A model generated the notes under the pieces. That model searched no databases, was not told the origin of the DNA, and was given only the letters and a program-made list of their open reading frames with translations. The position numbers and the translations under genes were made by a program. From the NCBI GenBank assembly GCA_009869945.1, contig WIXG01000026.1, positions 310,001 through 374,000 on the forward strand: DNA of 64,000 nucleotides, read 5' to 3'. The DNA is from Mesaphorura yosii (Eukaryota; Arthropoda; Collembola; Poduromorpha; Tullbergiidae). Position 1 is the first letter of the stretch; each line of letters opens with the position of its first letter. Shown here in pieces: positions 13,624-26,990 of the stretch.

Positions 13624-14930
13624 GTTGCTGGAGCTGGTGCAGGAGCACCACACTTGATCAATTAATTCTGCAAAAAAAAACGTTTGGAACCCAAATATGA
13701 ATTCAATGCGCCATGCAACCGTGCTCTTCTATAACTGCCAGCTCACCAGTTCAATTACCAATTGAGCGTCCAAATGTTGAAAAGGGTTTTCTTCAGTTGT
13801 TGAATCAGTGAGCCCCAAATTGAGCATGTCACATGCGAGAATCTGCAGGTTGGATGCCGACAACTGTCGAGTTTGGTGCCTTTGGCGTGCCAATTGAGGT
13901 TAATTCAAAATTTAAAACTGTAAATTATCCTATAATGCAACTGCACACGTTAACTTTCAACTGAACACACTTAAAGATCAGGTAAAGACCAGCATCAACA
14001 GCAAGACGACAAAGCTTCAATTCATTCCACTCCAACTTCAAAGGCAGTTCGAGCTTGTTTATTACTGCAAACTGTACCATCGTCGTGCGCATTTGAAATT
14101 ATGTACATCTTACGAGACAGTAAGAACTTTGTTTTTGCGGAGAAGTTCCGATTTGTTAACTTCTGAATTGGAATAATTTCTTGCATTTACTAGGTAGATA
14201 AATAATCGCATGGGTACATTATGTGGAACATCGTAAGGCGGCATTAGGAATAAGAGCTGTTTCATCATTCTAGAAAAATTAGTACTAAAATATTAGTTAA
14301 TTCCAGGACAATACGATGAAGCCAAATGAAGCCAATACGATCACTGATCATGAATGCAAGGTGGCTGCCTAGTATGACAAAATTAGAAGCGAATGCAAGA
14401 TTCTGAGATTAGTTCTTTTATTTCATGATGGAATGACCATCTGAATTATTCCCCTGCATCCAGAGGAAACCTGTGGCATGTCATAAGGCGCGACGAAAAA
14501 AGTTTTTTAGACCAAGCCCGTTTGTAGTGAATGTTCTATGGAATCAATCACAATTTGGGGCATGAATAATTGCTTCCACACAAGTCAGCCGTAAATAATA
14601 TTTTCAGTATTTTGTAAATGTTCTTATGGCATATGTCGATCTTCAGAAAGAGACCTGAATTTCTGGAGACAAACCCTCAGAATCGAAGGGCAGTCTGTCA
14701 GAATGTGGAGAGAATTGTGCCGAAACAAATTGTAGTCACAAAACATAAACGAAAAATTTCCAACGCAGTGAACGACTGACCATAGTAAGTGATTAAATTA
14801 CCATAATCTCGTCAGTTTTTTCTTAAATTTTATTACATATGCCTCCATTAAAGTAACAGTATTCAAAATGGGATGACGCAGATATTCTTAATGTAAATCC
14901 CGAAGTGTGAAAGTTCTTCATTACACAACT
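13624..14930. other. Spacer between Ctr9 5' end and RpS13 3' end
   Basis: A 1.3 kb region between two minus-strand genes. It should contain the Ctr9 promoter and 5' UTR and the short RpS13 3' UTR. The sequence TTTATT at 14828-14833 reads AATAAA on the minus strand, about 100 bp past the RpS13 stop, and is a plausible polyadenylation signal. I see no other gene. Confidence 0.5.
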
Positions 14931-15749
<819 letters not shown>

Positions 15750-16754
15750 GATGAAGAGTTTGTCCAACAATTAGCAGAACACTGATTAGTTAAAAAACTG
15801 AACAATTGTATGATCTCGAATTCTCTGGACTCGGCACACCGTGCTGCTGAACCTATACGAATGAGCGACCGTGTGCTCTGTCTAGTGATGGCTGCCTGCC
15901 GGTAAAACAAAAAGCTGTGCATGCGCTCCGCTCTAAACTACACACGTACTTCGCTATGCCTGCAATGCTCAAGTTGAGGTCTTGGTTTTTCATAAGTTTT
16001 GCACAAGCGCACGCAACTCGACAGCTTCTTATGAGAGGGCGCAAACGACGTGGTTCCAGTTCTCTTCTTTGCCAACTCGAGATCGCGTTCCTTGCCTTAC
16101 ACTTTGCGCAAAAAAAGACACAGCATCCAACTGCCCGGACATGGACACGGGCAATCACGCAGCTTGCGAATTTTGTGAATGGTCCAACAAGTAATATCAG
16201 CTGCCTCTTTGTGCGTGGTGCCTCTGCGCACTGATTTGGGCTGAGTTCTTTTTATTCGAGGTCATGTCATGATAACGAACCGGTAATGCCTTTCGTAGCC
16301 GACCAATGGCTATGGGAGATGGGAGAACGTGGTTTGAGTTGTTCTTGGTCATGGTCAATATAATTCTGAAGTGCACTTTCTTTTGAAGAGTTCTTTCTGG
16401 GTGGAGTGGCTTACTGTGGTACGGCGGCCGATTTTGCACCTGCTACTTTTTTGCAGGGCATCTAAGCAGAAATTAGGTCGTAAACGCAGGGCCCATTCAG
16501 TTCACGATACTCGTCCCCTTTTGAGGCATATCGGGAGGCCCTGTCGAAAAAGAGGTTTCGGCTTCGAGTTACGCAGTTTGTAAACACCAAGCTGAAAGCT
16601 TAGGAATAAAAATGAGTTCCTTCTATTTTTACTCCGTTTATTATTCAAGACTTCATCACGTAATTAATTCGAATTCGAATTAATTTTTGTCAGGTCATAT
16701 AAAAGTATCTCATCTTATCAGTTAAGTAAAACAATTAATTCATCCACGAATAAG
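15750..16754. other. Upstream region of RpS13
   Basis: About 1 kb between the RpS13 start codon and the stop of the next minus-strand gene. It has higher GC than the rest of the spacers and several short overlapping frames on both strands (about 15850-16580), none with a recognisable domain. It presumably holds the RpS13 promoter; I could not identify a clear polypyrimidine (TOP) start. Confidence 0.4.
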
Positions 16755-17758
16755 TCACTTTTTGTACAGTATAACGATTAAGGTTCTAAAGCATAGAGTG
16801 TGAAGATAACGGGCCGGGAGGTTGAAGTCACGTTCAGAAACTTCGACCACCTGGCGACACTCAGCACTTGTGATACTCGGGTAGGCCAAGATTTGGGAAG
16901 TGGCTTCAGGATGTTGATGCAGATACTCCATGCAGCACTTAAAGGCGTCTCGCAGGCCGGGACGAAGCTGTAAGCAACACGAATGACTCGGTTAATAGAA
17001 CTTTACACTGAGCAATCAATTGACTACCCACTACTGCTTACATCGTTCAATGACGGTTGTTTTCCGGTGGGAAGCTCCAGAGATGACTGCTTTGAAGTTT
17101 GAGCAAGACTATTATGTGGTGGTTGTACCCCTGTTGGTCCCGATGGTTCTGGTTTTGGTGGTGCAACCGACTTGACGCAAACCGATGTCTTTGGCTGGGA
17201 AGGGCGCCGTTCGTCGATGTAAGTTAGCTGAGTCAGAACAGTGGCATAATCCTCATCTCCCTTGGAACTGGGTGAGCACTCCTGAAGTAATTTTGGTCGT
17301 TGTTCCGGCTCTTCAGGCGTAGGATGAACAGCGTTAGATAACGGAATCATTTTTCGTTCTTCTAGGACGGGTTTTCCAAGTTCTTGTTCCAGGTTTCCTT
17401 CCTCCAGTAGCTCGAGCATTGAAGTATGGTTCACTTCCGTCGGCTGATGCAATTGTAGAAGTTGGAGCCGCATCGCAGGGTCAACGTCAATAGGCTGTGA
17501 ATAAACTAGCCATTAGCCTCAATGCAACTAAAACCCAATTTTTGTTGTAACTCCATATAGGTCTGAATCCGCTGGCTAACCCGATCGGTGTGTTCTCTAT
17601 CTCCAAGGCGTAACCTCCCTCTTCCACAGCCATTTTCAGGCGTAAAGCCACGACCAGCAACGTCAGTTACCGCGGGCATAGATTGTTTGTCCTTTTCGTT
17701 AGCACTCATGCCCAATCTTCCGAACTCAATTTCAGTTTTCTTCTTTCTTCCCCGACGG
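16755..17758 (-). CDS. Unrecognised protein, 5' end unresolved
   Basis: Two 3' exons are clear. 17494-17042 is a phase 0 exon after a good TTCACAG acceptor, encoding 151 residues rich in Pro, Glu, Gln and Ser. 16967-16755 starts LRPGLRDAFKCCMEYLHQHP and ends with a stop after LYKK. A further exon probably starts at 17758 after a CTTTCAG acceptor and encodes NRRGRKKKTEIEFGRLG followed by a Met and a Gly/Arg-rich stretch. Its donor near 17510-17540 could not be fixed in phase with the next exon, so the join is uncertain. The basic RRGRKKK cluster suggests a nuclear protein. I do not recognise the family. A possible more 5' coding piece lies near 17830-17880, and another at 18665-18723. Confidence 0.5.
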
Positions 17759-19614
17759 TTTCTGAAAGCTTATTTTGATCTCAAATTCTTAAAACTTCGT
17801 AAAACTAAAAAGTGGCAGTTAAAATCTCTGCTGACCTGTGATCTTTTGGTGTAGAGATCCGACAGGTTAGCCAAAATCTTACACAACACAACGCTCACAA
17901 TTCATACCTTCAGGCTCCCGCAGTTTTTTTTAGGTCGGTGTGGTAGGTCTCGCAAGTGTATCTTTCTCGCAATAAATTAAATATGTAAAAAAGCCAACGG
18001 TGAGAATGTATCAAAATAATGTCTAGACGTTACTGGAAGCAAGGGACTTTGTGTTATGTATATCTTGCAATCATTTTATTTGAATTATCATTGTTGATAT
18101 TCGCTTCAAGTGCCTGATCCTTTCCATCCTTTGTGTGACCGCTCGTGGGGAGTTAATATTCAACTCCATTTAACCAAATTTTGATCTTTCATTTTCCAAT
18201 CCACGCTGAATATTATTTATATGGACACAATACAACAACCGTCAGTTTTACTGTCTCACGCATCACCAGCAAAGTAATTGCAAAAGACGCTAACCGAAGA
18301 CACAGGACAAAGGCATAAATAGTGACAATTGTCAAGTATATTCGGTAGCCCATCTAAGAAGTAAGAATCTCGCAATTACTATTCCATATTTTTCATGATT
18401 TGGTCCGCTTCATTTAAAGGAAATTGATTTTAACCTCTATAGTTGGTTTAGTTAGGTCATGGGTCATCATCGTCCTTGGTCATGTTGAGGATGCACTGGC
18501 GAGTCGAACTTGAATGCAGGCTAGAATTTGGGGCCCGCGTCAGGGTCAAGATGATACACTCGCCAGTCTGCACATTCAAAAAGAAGCTGTTAACTGCTTT
18601 CTCCAGGAAGATTTTGAAGGGAGGTAAGTTGATAGTTAGCAGTACGCCATAAGTACTAATGAATTTCTGGTCTTGCATTTCATTCTCATACCTTTTTCGT
18701 TCTCTAGCTAGACTGGCGAACATCTACTCAGGCAAAAGTGGAGAAATTACGGATCCTGTGTTACGCTGACGTAGGAGCATACTTCAGTAAATCGGAGAGG
18801 AAGTGAAGAATGCATCAAGTTGTTTGCGTATGGTTTTGTACACCCAAGACTCAAAGGACTCGGAAACGGCCATGGGTTTTAAGGTAGGAAGCAGAAGCTC
18901 ATTCAATGAATGGTTCAATATAAAATGCCTCAGACAACGAATCCGAGCACAGTTTGTTGTACTCTGTATTTTGTACTTTCTTTTGAACCCTTCCTTCCGA
19001 TCATATTTTAATTTGCATGAAAAGTGCACCAAGTTGTCTAAATAGGCAAAGAGGATTTAAACCGGATTAAATTTTCATCTTTCAATTTAAAGTAATTGTC
19101 ATAATGTTCAATTAGGAACACAAAAGGCCACTGGCAGTTGAAGTTGGGTTTGACAAGATCTTCATAATTTATTTTATTCACTGTTTTGAGTGAATGTGAT
19201 AGTTGACAAGTGTTTTCAAAAAAGAACTTTGTTAGCAGTTAAATTTTTGTCTGCTCACGAAATCATAAAATAAATTTTTCAAATTTTACTCAGGCGTATT
19301 GTTTGTATTTTCAGTATTATGAATGTCATTTGATAAAAATTTTAAATACCGCTTTCTGTGCCAATGGATATAAAAACGACTCATTGATAGAAGCAGCAAA
19401 TCGTTAATCGTTGAAGATATTTAGTGCGAAGGACTCTCAGTGACTTTGTGACTCATGGCATACGTGATTTACTGATTCTCAAGGAAGAAAATGTAATCGA
19501 TTTAAAGCCAGTTAAGAGACATTGGATCTCTGGTCCTGGCTTTTATAGCAAGAAGCATGCAAACTTCTTTTGTTGTTTGATTCATAAAAAGAATTCGACG
19601 ACGATTAACAAGTT
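17759..19614. other. Region between unresolved gene and PHRF1
   Basis: About 1.9 kb. It may include the 5' exons of the minus-strand gene ending at 16755: an open minus-strand stretch at 18665-18723 beginning MFASLARERKRYENEMQDQK is the best candidate, unproven. The rest is AT-rich and should contain the PHRF1 promoter and leader. I see no repeat or RNA gene. Confidence 0.35.
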
Positions 19615-22600
19615 ATGGACGACGCGAACGACCCCGAACCTGCAGAAGACATATCGGAAGAGGAGGAGGAAATCGATTCACAAGGTGTTTCTTCGTTTCT
19701 TTATTTTAATTAAGTTACTTAGTCGTAGAAATTACTTTTTGGTTCATCTACATTCTCTCCTTTGCTTTAGACGGAACTGACGAAGAAGATGAAGACGATG
19801 ATCAAGCAAATGAGTCAGAAGATGGTGAAGAAGATGGTGATGATGGACAGAATGCTGAAGACGACGACGGCAGTGAATCTGGCTCCGAGGTGGAAGAGGA
19901 AGAAAATCCTCCTTCCAATGACTCTGATAGTGACAACTGTGAACGCGATAAGTGTTGCATATGCTTGCACAAATTGAAAGATCAGGAAATCGGTGTCCCA
20001 ACTGTCTGTGAGCATCGTTTTTGTTGTGAATGCATTACGGAGTGGCACAAAGTTAGTAATCCTAAGTGACAATCAAAACAACGCTTTGGATCTTAACTTT
20101 GTTTTACTGATTTTCAGAACTCTCAGACGTGCCCCATTGACAGACAGACATTCAATTCTATTTCTGTTTTGCGCGACGATGGCACTTTTCTCCGTATGAA
20201 AGAACTCAGAGATCCGGAGGACACGTACTTAGAACTTCCGCTTCTTCCGGACGACATTACACAGTGCGAAGTTTGTGGGCTTGGTGACCGCGAGGATCGT
20301 CTGCTACTTTGTGATGAGTGCAATCTTGGGTATCATTTAGAATGTCTGAATCCGCCATTACAAGCAGTCCCATTAGATGATTGGTTCTGTCCCAGTTGCA
20401 CAGAGGATCACCTTGTGCATCCAAGACGACGAAGAGTACGTCCACAAATTAGTCTTCGTAAATTGGAGCAAATCTGCTTAAACAGCCATATTGTTTTTTA
20501 GGTTTCAGCTCCACCTGAAATAATTCTTCCTCCCGCTGAACCCGACAGTATTCAACGTAGTCTTCTAACAAGGCGGATTAGGCAACGGCGAAAGGTTTTT
20601 TTTCAAAATTGCTAACTTGAAATTCAAGATCAGTGTATAATATACCCATTTGGAAATTTAGAAATCTAGAAGGACTGTAAGGAGAAAAATCACCAGGCGG
20701 AAAAGAAAAACCACCACTAAAGGCAAAGCAAAGAAATCACGACCCAAAGCTAGAACTACCAAAGGCAAAGCGGGTACTAGAAGAAGGAAAGGCCGGAAGA
20801 TTAGAAGAAAAGGAAAGCGGAAAGTCCGAGTTCCTGTTCAAGAAAAGCCTACAACACCCAGGGACCGGTTGGCGAGTCAATTAGGCATAATGCCTCCCAA
20901 GCCAGGTCAAATCTATTTGGGCTTGCCGACCTGCAAATCAGCATCCCAGGCTTCAACGTCAGCGGCAGCGTTGCATTCATTGAACCATCATAAACTTAAG
21001 GCAGGAATTTCTGCACTAAGACTTTTCTCACACTATGAAGATTTAGCCGATTGCCTGGAAAATGAGTAAGAAAAACGTTGGAATACTTGCAAAAAGAGCG
21101 GCGGTTTGATATACATATCTCGTGCATTTCATAACACAGGTCTGATGACGAACAGTTATTGGGTGAGGGATCCCTTGGTATCATTCGTCCTGCGAGGCAC
21201 CGATTCGCACGCTTGCCAAGCAAAATAGGAATGACTGATTCGGGTATCGGTATCATGAACCAAACTTCCAGTCCAGATATCCTATCACAAATTATGAGCA
21301 GCCAGCAAACTCTGCTGATGGATCGCAACATACGCATAGGGAGGGATGGAGTCTTGATCCCGTCGGTAGACACGGCGGTTCAGAGAGACACTTTTTCGCC
21401 AAGCAAACTACCTTCCGTTACTAAGACTGGTGGCGGGGATGGTCAAGAATCGACAAATAGACGAATTCGACAAGCGCCCCTCAACAACTCTGAACAATCC
21501 TCAAACTCATCGCAAAATAGTCGCTATAATAATGATAGTTCCGCACACTTAATTCGAAGCGCAGACCCAAATTCCACAACTGAAAGCGAAACCTTAATTG
21601 GTTCGGTTTCGAATTCACACGGAAGGGAAAATAATGACGAAGTCAATGAATCCATGAGATACGAATCCACCAATCAATGCGATCTGTCTCCTCAAAAGTC
21701 AAAATTAAATAAGGCAAGAAGCGAAGAAAAGAATAAATTGAGCAATGAAGATGACGAAGATTTCAACATTTATAGTGATATTCAAGGTAATGAATGCCGT
21801 TGTACAAGATTGATGCTCCTAATTCATAACCTGAATATTTCATTCTTTATTTACCAACAGAGAACAATGTAACTGATGCGATTGATCCCGTCGCAAACTT
21901 TTCTAATCAAATTGAGCTATATTCGGGGGAAATTCAGAATGAAAGTGATAATGAAATGATCATTGACGAAGCAGTGAGCCGTAGAAGAAGTTCAGATGAT
22001 AAAGCAACAAACAACCAGGGAAATGAAAACATGAACGCTGATGATTTCGTGAGATTTCCGCCTACGTCTGACAGTGACAATAGTCCTAGTCCGGGAATGC
22101 CCGAAGCAGATTCACCAGAGAGTATTCCCCTTCCCGATTCCACGCCACCGCCGTCGGTCCCGATGCCGGATGAGCCGGACGCCGATGAAGTGAACGAAAT
22201 TCAAGGTGGCAGTGTGCTGTACTCACCCTCAGATGATGAAGAAAGCGGAAGGCAAGTGTACGATCCATCGCAGCCACTTACTTCGAGCGATGAAGAAGAG
22301 CACAACGACAGACGGAAGCAATCCGTAAAACAACCACCGGCACCAAAGGAACCAGCCAATAAAAATTCTCAAGCTCGTGACAGCAATGTGAACATCCCTA
22401 AAGTGGATGTTGACTCTATTCCAGTGCCGGCTCCATCAGATGAACAAAAACGCCCCACCATTCAGTTTTCGATACCAACCAGGCACAAACTAATTCCGAT
22501 CAGTTCATTAATTAAGCGACAAAGAGGAGTCACTAGAAAGGAGTCATCTGGGCTTCCAAGCAACCAGACTGACACATCAAAACTGTTTGGAGAAACTTCG

Positions 22601-25600
22601 CAAAATGATACGACGGATGGAGACACCGCAAGTCAGTCGGGTACGGACAAACCCTCTCTGGTAGCCGAGATTTTTGGATCTGACGATGAAGAAGAGGGTA
22701 AAGACACTCCTGTTGAAGAAAGTGTGGCGCAAGAAAGTATGCCTATTGAAGCGGTCGAAACAAGTACCGCCGATCGAGTGACGTCACTTGCCGAGAGTTT
22801 GCAGAGCAACAAATGGAAACGGGTGGATGAAACTCCAGCCCCAACATTCCTTGTTCAAGGCTCTGCGATGGGCACCATTATCCCAGTGGCTAATGCTGGT
22901 CTGATTGAACCTGACCGGGAAGCCGCAACTAATGAAATGAGTAGCGCAAACATTAAACACGATGAAGCAAACGCCAAACGACCAGCAGCTCTCGAAACTG
23001 TTTCTGATGGGAGCGACGATGACATCAAAATAATCTCGACGACAAGAAAGGAGCCGGACATCATATTTCTGAGCTCAGAAAAATCCTCCTCGAACAGTAA
23101 AGATTCGTCCGGCAAAGAAGGAACCCGTGAAAAGAAGAAAGATTCGGATAGACGAAGTAGGAAAGAGAAATACGAAAGGCACAGATCTCAGAAGAGGAAG
23201 CGATCATCTTCACTTAGTAATTACGAGGAAGGTGAAATTCCTGCTCTTGATAAAAAGAAAAAGAAAGTGAAAAAGAATAAGAAGCTTAAAAAGAGAAAAC
23301 GAAGCAAGGATTCAAACTCTCCTTCTCGACCTACTTCAAATGATAAACAGCCCGACGTAGATCAAAACTTTAATTCCTCGTCGGATGCCGATGAGGGTAG
23401 AAATGTGTCATGGAGGAAGCCATCAAAATCAGCCAAAGAAAGAAATTACAGGTAAGATATGGACTCTTAATTACTAACTAAATTGACGTTAGCCAAGCAA
23501 AACATTGCCAAGACTCAATTCTAAAACTAAGTTCATACTTTTAGGGATGGAAAGCCAAAGACCGATGAGAAGTACTTCCGAGAAAAAGATGTAATGGAAG
23601 GTTCCTCACATGATCGAAAAGATGCTCAGGAGAAATCTCCGCATTACAGAAGCAAAGACAGAAGAGGAAGCAAGAGCGATGGTAAAAAGTCACATCGGCG
23701 ATCGACTTCGAGAGAAAAGGTATCCCCTATTCGCTGGTCGAGATCTCCGAGTCCGACTAGGAATAGGGCCAGGGGCAGACGGGAAAGAAACAGGAGTCGA
23801 AGTATAAGTTCTAGAGAGTCTTTCAGTCCACGTCGTTCTGCTCATTCACGGTGAGACCAGTCTTTCCCGCCTTGAAGAGTTGGTTCATGTAACTAATGCC
23901 CACAATGTTGATTCTAGTCGGCACCCTGGATATCCATTACCAATTAGAAATGAGAGGTCCGGGAGTAAGAGCCCTCGCCTTCGGTCTAGAAGTCCTACCA
24001 GCGACAAGTATAGGCGTAGCAGAAGGAGTCATTCAAAGCACCGCAGTCGCTCAAATCACCGAAGAGATGGACGGGTCGGGTCCAGCTCCGGCTCGCGCTC
24101 TCGATCCAGGAGCAGGACAAAGAGGCGACACGATAAATTAGAGGGTGGCGAAAAGTTCAAAAAAGCAAGCTCAAAGAAGGACAAGGAAAAGATCCTAAAG
24201 GAAACGTCGGATGATTTGCCGCCTGATGAAGAAACGAAGGACAAAGAGAAAAAGAAGAGAAGAAAGCGAAAAGAGAAATCAATTTCCCCTGCGAAGGCGG
24301 TGTTTGCTGACGGAGATAGCATTGTTATTAGTCTGAACTTCCAAAAGCCAAAAGAAGCACCGAAAGAATCAACTGAAAGTAACGAAACTACAGCGAATGA
24401 GGAGTCAACAGAAAAGAAGAAGAAAAAAAGTTCTGGTCGTGATGGATCATCGACTGGTAAATCGAAACCGCTGAAGAAAACGGTATTGATTGATCTCGAG
24501 ACATCGCCGATTCAGGAACAGAAAATCGGCGAGTCGCCTACGCTTGTGGTCTTAAGTGATGACGAAGAGGAACACAGTAAGTCGAAACACTCCAGAAGGG
24601 GGAAGGAGTCGCACCATAATGACAAGGAGCAGGAAGGAGTTACCACTAGTGGCGGAGGTGAAGATTCGTCCTCCCCAAATTTCCCGAACGGTAAAGGGGT
24701 ACAAGCTGACAGTACACAAGCTAACCAGACTGAAACGCCGAAACCGAAAGACTTCATGTTTGCCCATGATGACGACGCTTCCTCGCCAGCCAGAGGAGAC
24801 TCTATTGTTACTTCAACAAGAGATTCTATAGAAGGCACCGGGCAAATTGAAGAGGACAGCGGAAGCAGGTCGAATTCTCCAACCCCTCTAGAGGCACAGC
24901 CCATGAAGCATGATTCACCAAGGGTGAAAACTCCTCCTGTTGCAGAAAGCCCCGTTGGTAAGCAAATTGAGGTGTCAAGAAATGAAAGCTTCAGAAGTAC
25001 ACCAACGTCCGCTGCGTCTATGGCACCTACCATCAATGCAAGTTCTGTTCCAGCTTCCAATGTATCGAATAGCACACCTGGCCTTGCGCGGCCTCTGGGA
25101 ATCGGAAATATTCCTGGTTTATTCCCCTCGTCGGCAATAGTAAGTGGGATACCAGTTCCCCCAACACCAGTCGTGATTCCGACACCTCCGCAACCGCAGC
25201 TTCGCTTCGCAACCAATGCCATGAATCCGTCAATCAATATTTTAGCAAGTGTAGCAAATGCGTTGTACGGCCCGTTGATGGCTGCTCGCCAGGTGCAGCC
25301 CGTCCATTCAAAGCCCATGCCAACCGCAAATAATGTCGGTCAAAGGGTCCCAAATCAGCCTAATATCATTCTGCCGAAAAATCAAAACTCACACTCCCAT
25401 GGTCGTCGCTCAGGCGATGGTGGCGACTCGCCATTCTCCCCCAATAGCAGTGACGGAGATGACCTGTTTGAACCGCCGCTAGAGAAAAGAATGCCTCACA
25501 ACCTTAAGGACAGTCAGTCCGGGCCTTCCTGTAACTCAATTGGACACAAACCTGAGAAGAATGACCGGCCGACGGCGCTAAATCCTCCGACAATTGGAAG

Positions 25601-26298
25601 TGCAGCTTCTGCTCTAAATGCAAAGTCAAAATCTGCGCTGTTCGACTCTTTATTCGGTTCTCCCTCGAAGAAGACTCCAACTCAGTCCAGTTGTGTTCAA
25701 AAGACTCACGTAAAAGTCAAAGCCAAACCTCATGAAGCGTCAAAATCCAAAGGTGAGAGCGCAGTGGTAAATATACGTTTTAGTAGCTACAGTTTAGTAT
25801 CTGAAGAGTGTTTTATTCTTAATTTATGGTCCAGTGCACAAACCGGAAATACACAAACAGCTGACAGAGGGCGAGCTTAGAGAAACTGGAGAAGTTCCTT
25901 CGTCAGCTGTTGAGTTACGAGTTAAAGAGAAGGTAGGTGCTGTGAATTGCATTACTCGAGAAGAACCGGCATACAACAGTAACAAAATACGTATGCTTTG
26001 TGTTCCTCAGTACTTGAAGAAACTAAATCGCCAAGAGAGAGTTGTGGAAGAAGTCAAGCTTGCACTGAAGCCTCATTACGGAAAGAAAATTATAAATAAG
26101 GACGATTATAAGGAAATTCTTCGACGAGCTGTTCCAAAGGTATTATTACAAAACCGAGATCCTTCAACGACTATTCGAAACTAATATTTCATTTGTTTCT
26201 AGATTTGCCACACAAAGTCTGGGGAAATCAACCCGTTCAAAATCAAGGAGTTAGTTGAGGCTTACGTGAAGAAGTTTCGGCATTCTAAAGGCAAATGA
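19615..26298 (+). CDS. Phrf1: PHRF1-type RING and PHD finger protein with SRI-like C terminus
   Basis: Twelve exons (19615-19684, 19771-20051, 20118-20435, 20502-20594, 20662-21065, 21140-21786, 21861-23451, 23545-23850, 23918-25752, 25835-25932, 26011-26139, 26203-26298) join to 1955 aa. A strongly acidic N terminus precedes a C3HC4 RING (about 85-127; CCIC...CEHRFCCEC...CPID). A PHD finger follows (about 167-213; CEVC...[15 protein letters not shown]...WFCPSC). A Lys/Arg-rich basic stretch follows (about 255-310). The middle is long and disordered, with acidic SDDEEE clusters and RS/SR-type repeats. The last ~100 residues ([20 protein letters not shown] through [13 protein letters not shown]) look like the SRI domain that binds the phosphorylated RNA polymerase II C-terminal repeat. 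This order is diagnostic for PHRF1, an E3 ubiquitin ligase linked to transcription and splicing. All exon phases agree. Confidence 0.95.
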
Positions 26299-26990
26299 AA
26301 CAAGTCAATTAGATTAAGTCACACTTTATTACAAGTTAACGTACCATAAAAGTTTCTTGTGTGTATGACGCCTACTAACATTGATGGAAACTTATTAATG
26401 TAAATCGGTTTGTGAATGTAACATAGAGGTTATAATACAAATGATAAATGATGTTTATGTTATGTGTGATACATTGAAGTATTAACAAGGTAATAGTTGC
26501 AGAAAAATTTCCGAACTTATCGTGAAATATTAAACTAACATGTTTTAGCTTTAAAATAGTTGTTCCTTGGCATCGTTAATTTCTTCCTGGTCATTTTATC
26601 AGCAGCATCAGTTAGTTGGGTCCCTCGCGAGTAACTGCTCCCGAGTAAGACATATTGCATATCGGCGCTCTATTAATTGTTGGGTCCGTCTCGTCAACCT
26701 CGCCTGAAACCCCGTTCACCTGAAACTCTGAAAATCAATTTGTGTTGAAAGTGAAAAAAAAACAATTATGCTTGCTGAAATTTTTCACCTACCCTCCCAA
26801 ACATCATTTTTCACAGTTATCAAGTCAAAATCAAGATCTGGAAGCCAATACATGCATTTTTCATCTAGGAACAAATCGGAACCTTGTTATGACGATTTAG
26901 ATGTAAAGCAGATTACAGCCAATCTATACCGTCGTCGTTTATGATAGCATCAGTATCCGACCCGGCTTTGTCTTTGGACGCTTCGGAAAC
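26299..26990. other. Convergent intergenic region
   Basis: About 690 bp between the PHRF1 stop (+) and the stop of the small minus-strand gene. It is AT-rich with no coding signal and should hold the two 3' UTRs. Confidence 0.5.

Noticed and set aside
23594..24150. Tandem repeat or mobile element suggested by repetitive AGRTC/RS-codon sequence
   Set aside because: This is the Arg-Ser-rich part of the PHRF1 coding sequence, with no exact repeat unit or flanking duplication.
24512..25318. 268-codon open frame on the minus strand
   Set aside because: It lies entirely antisense to the large PHRF1 exon 23918-25752, and its openness comes from the biased Ser/Lys/Glu codons of that exon.
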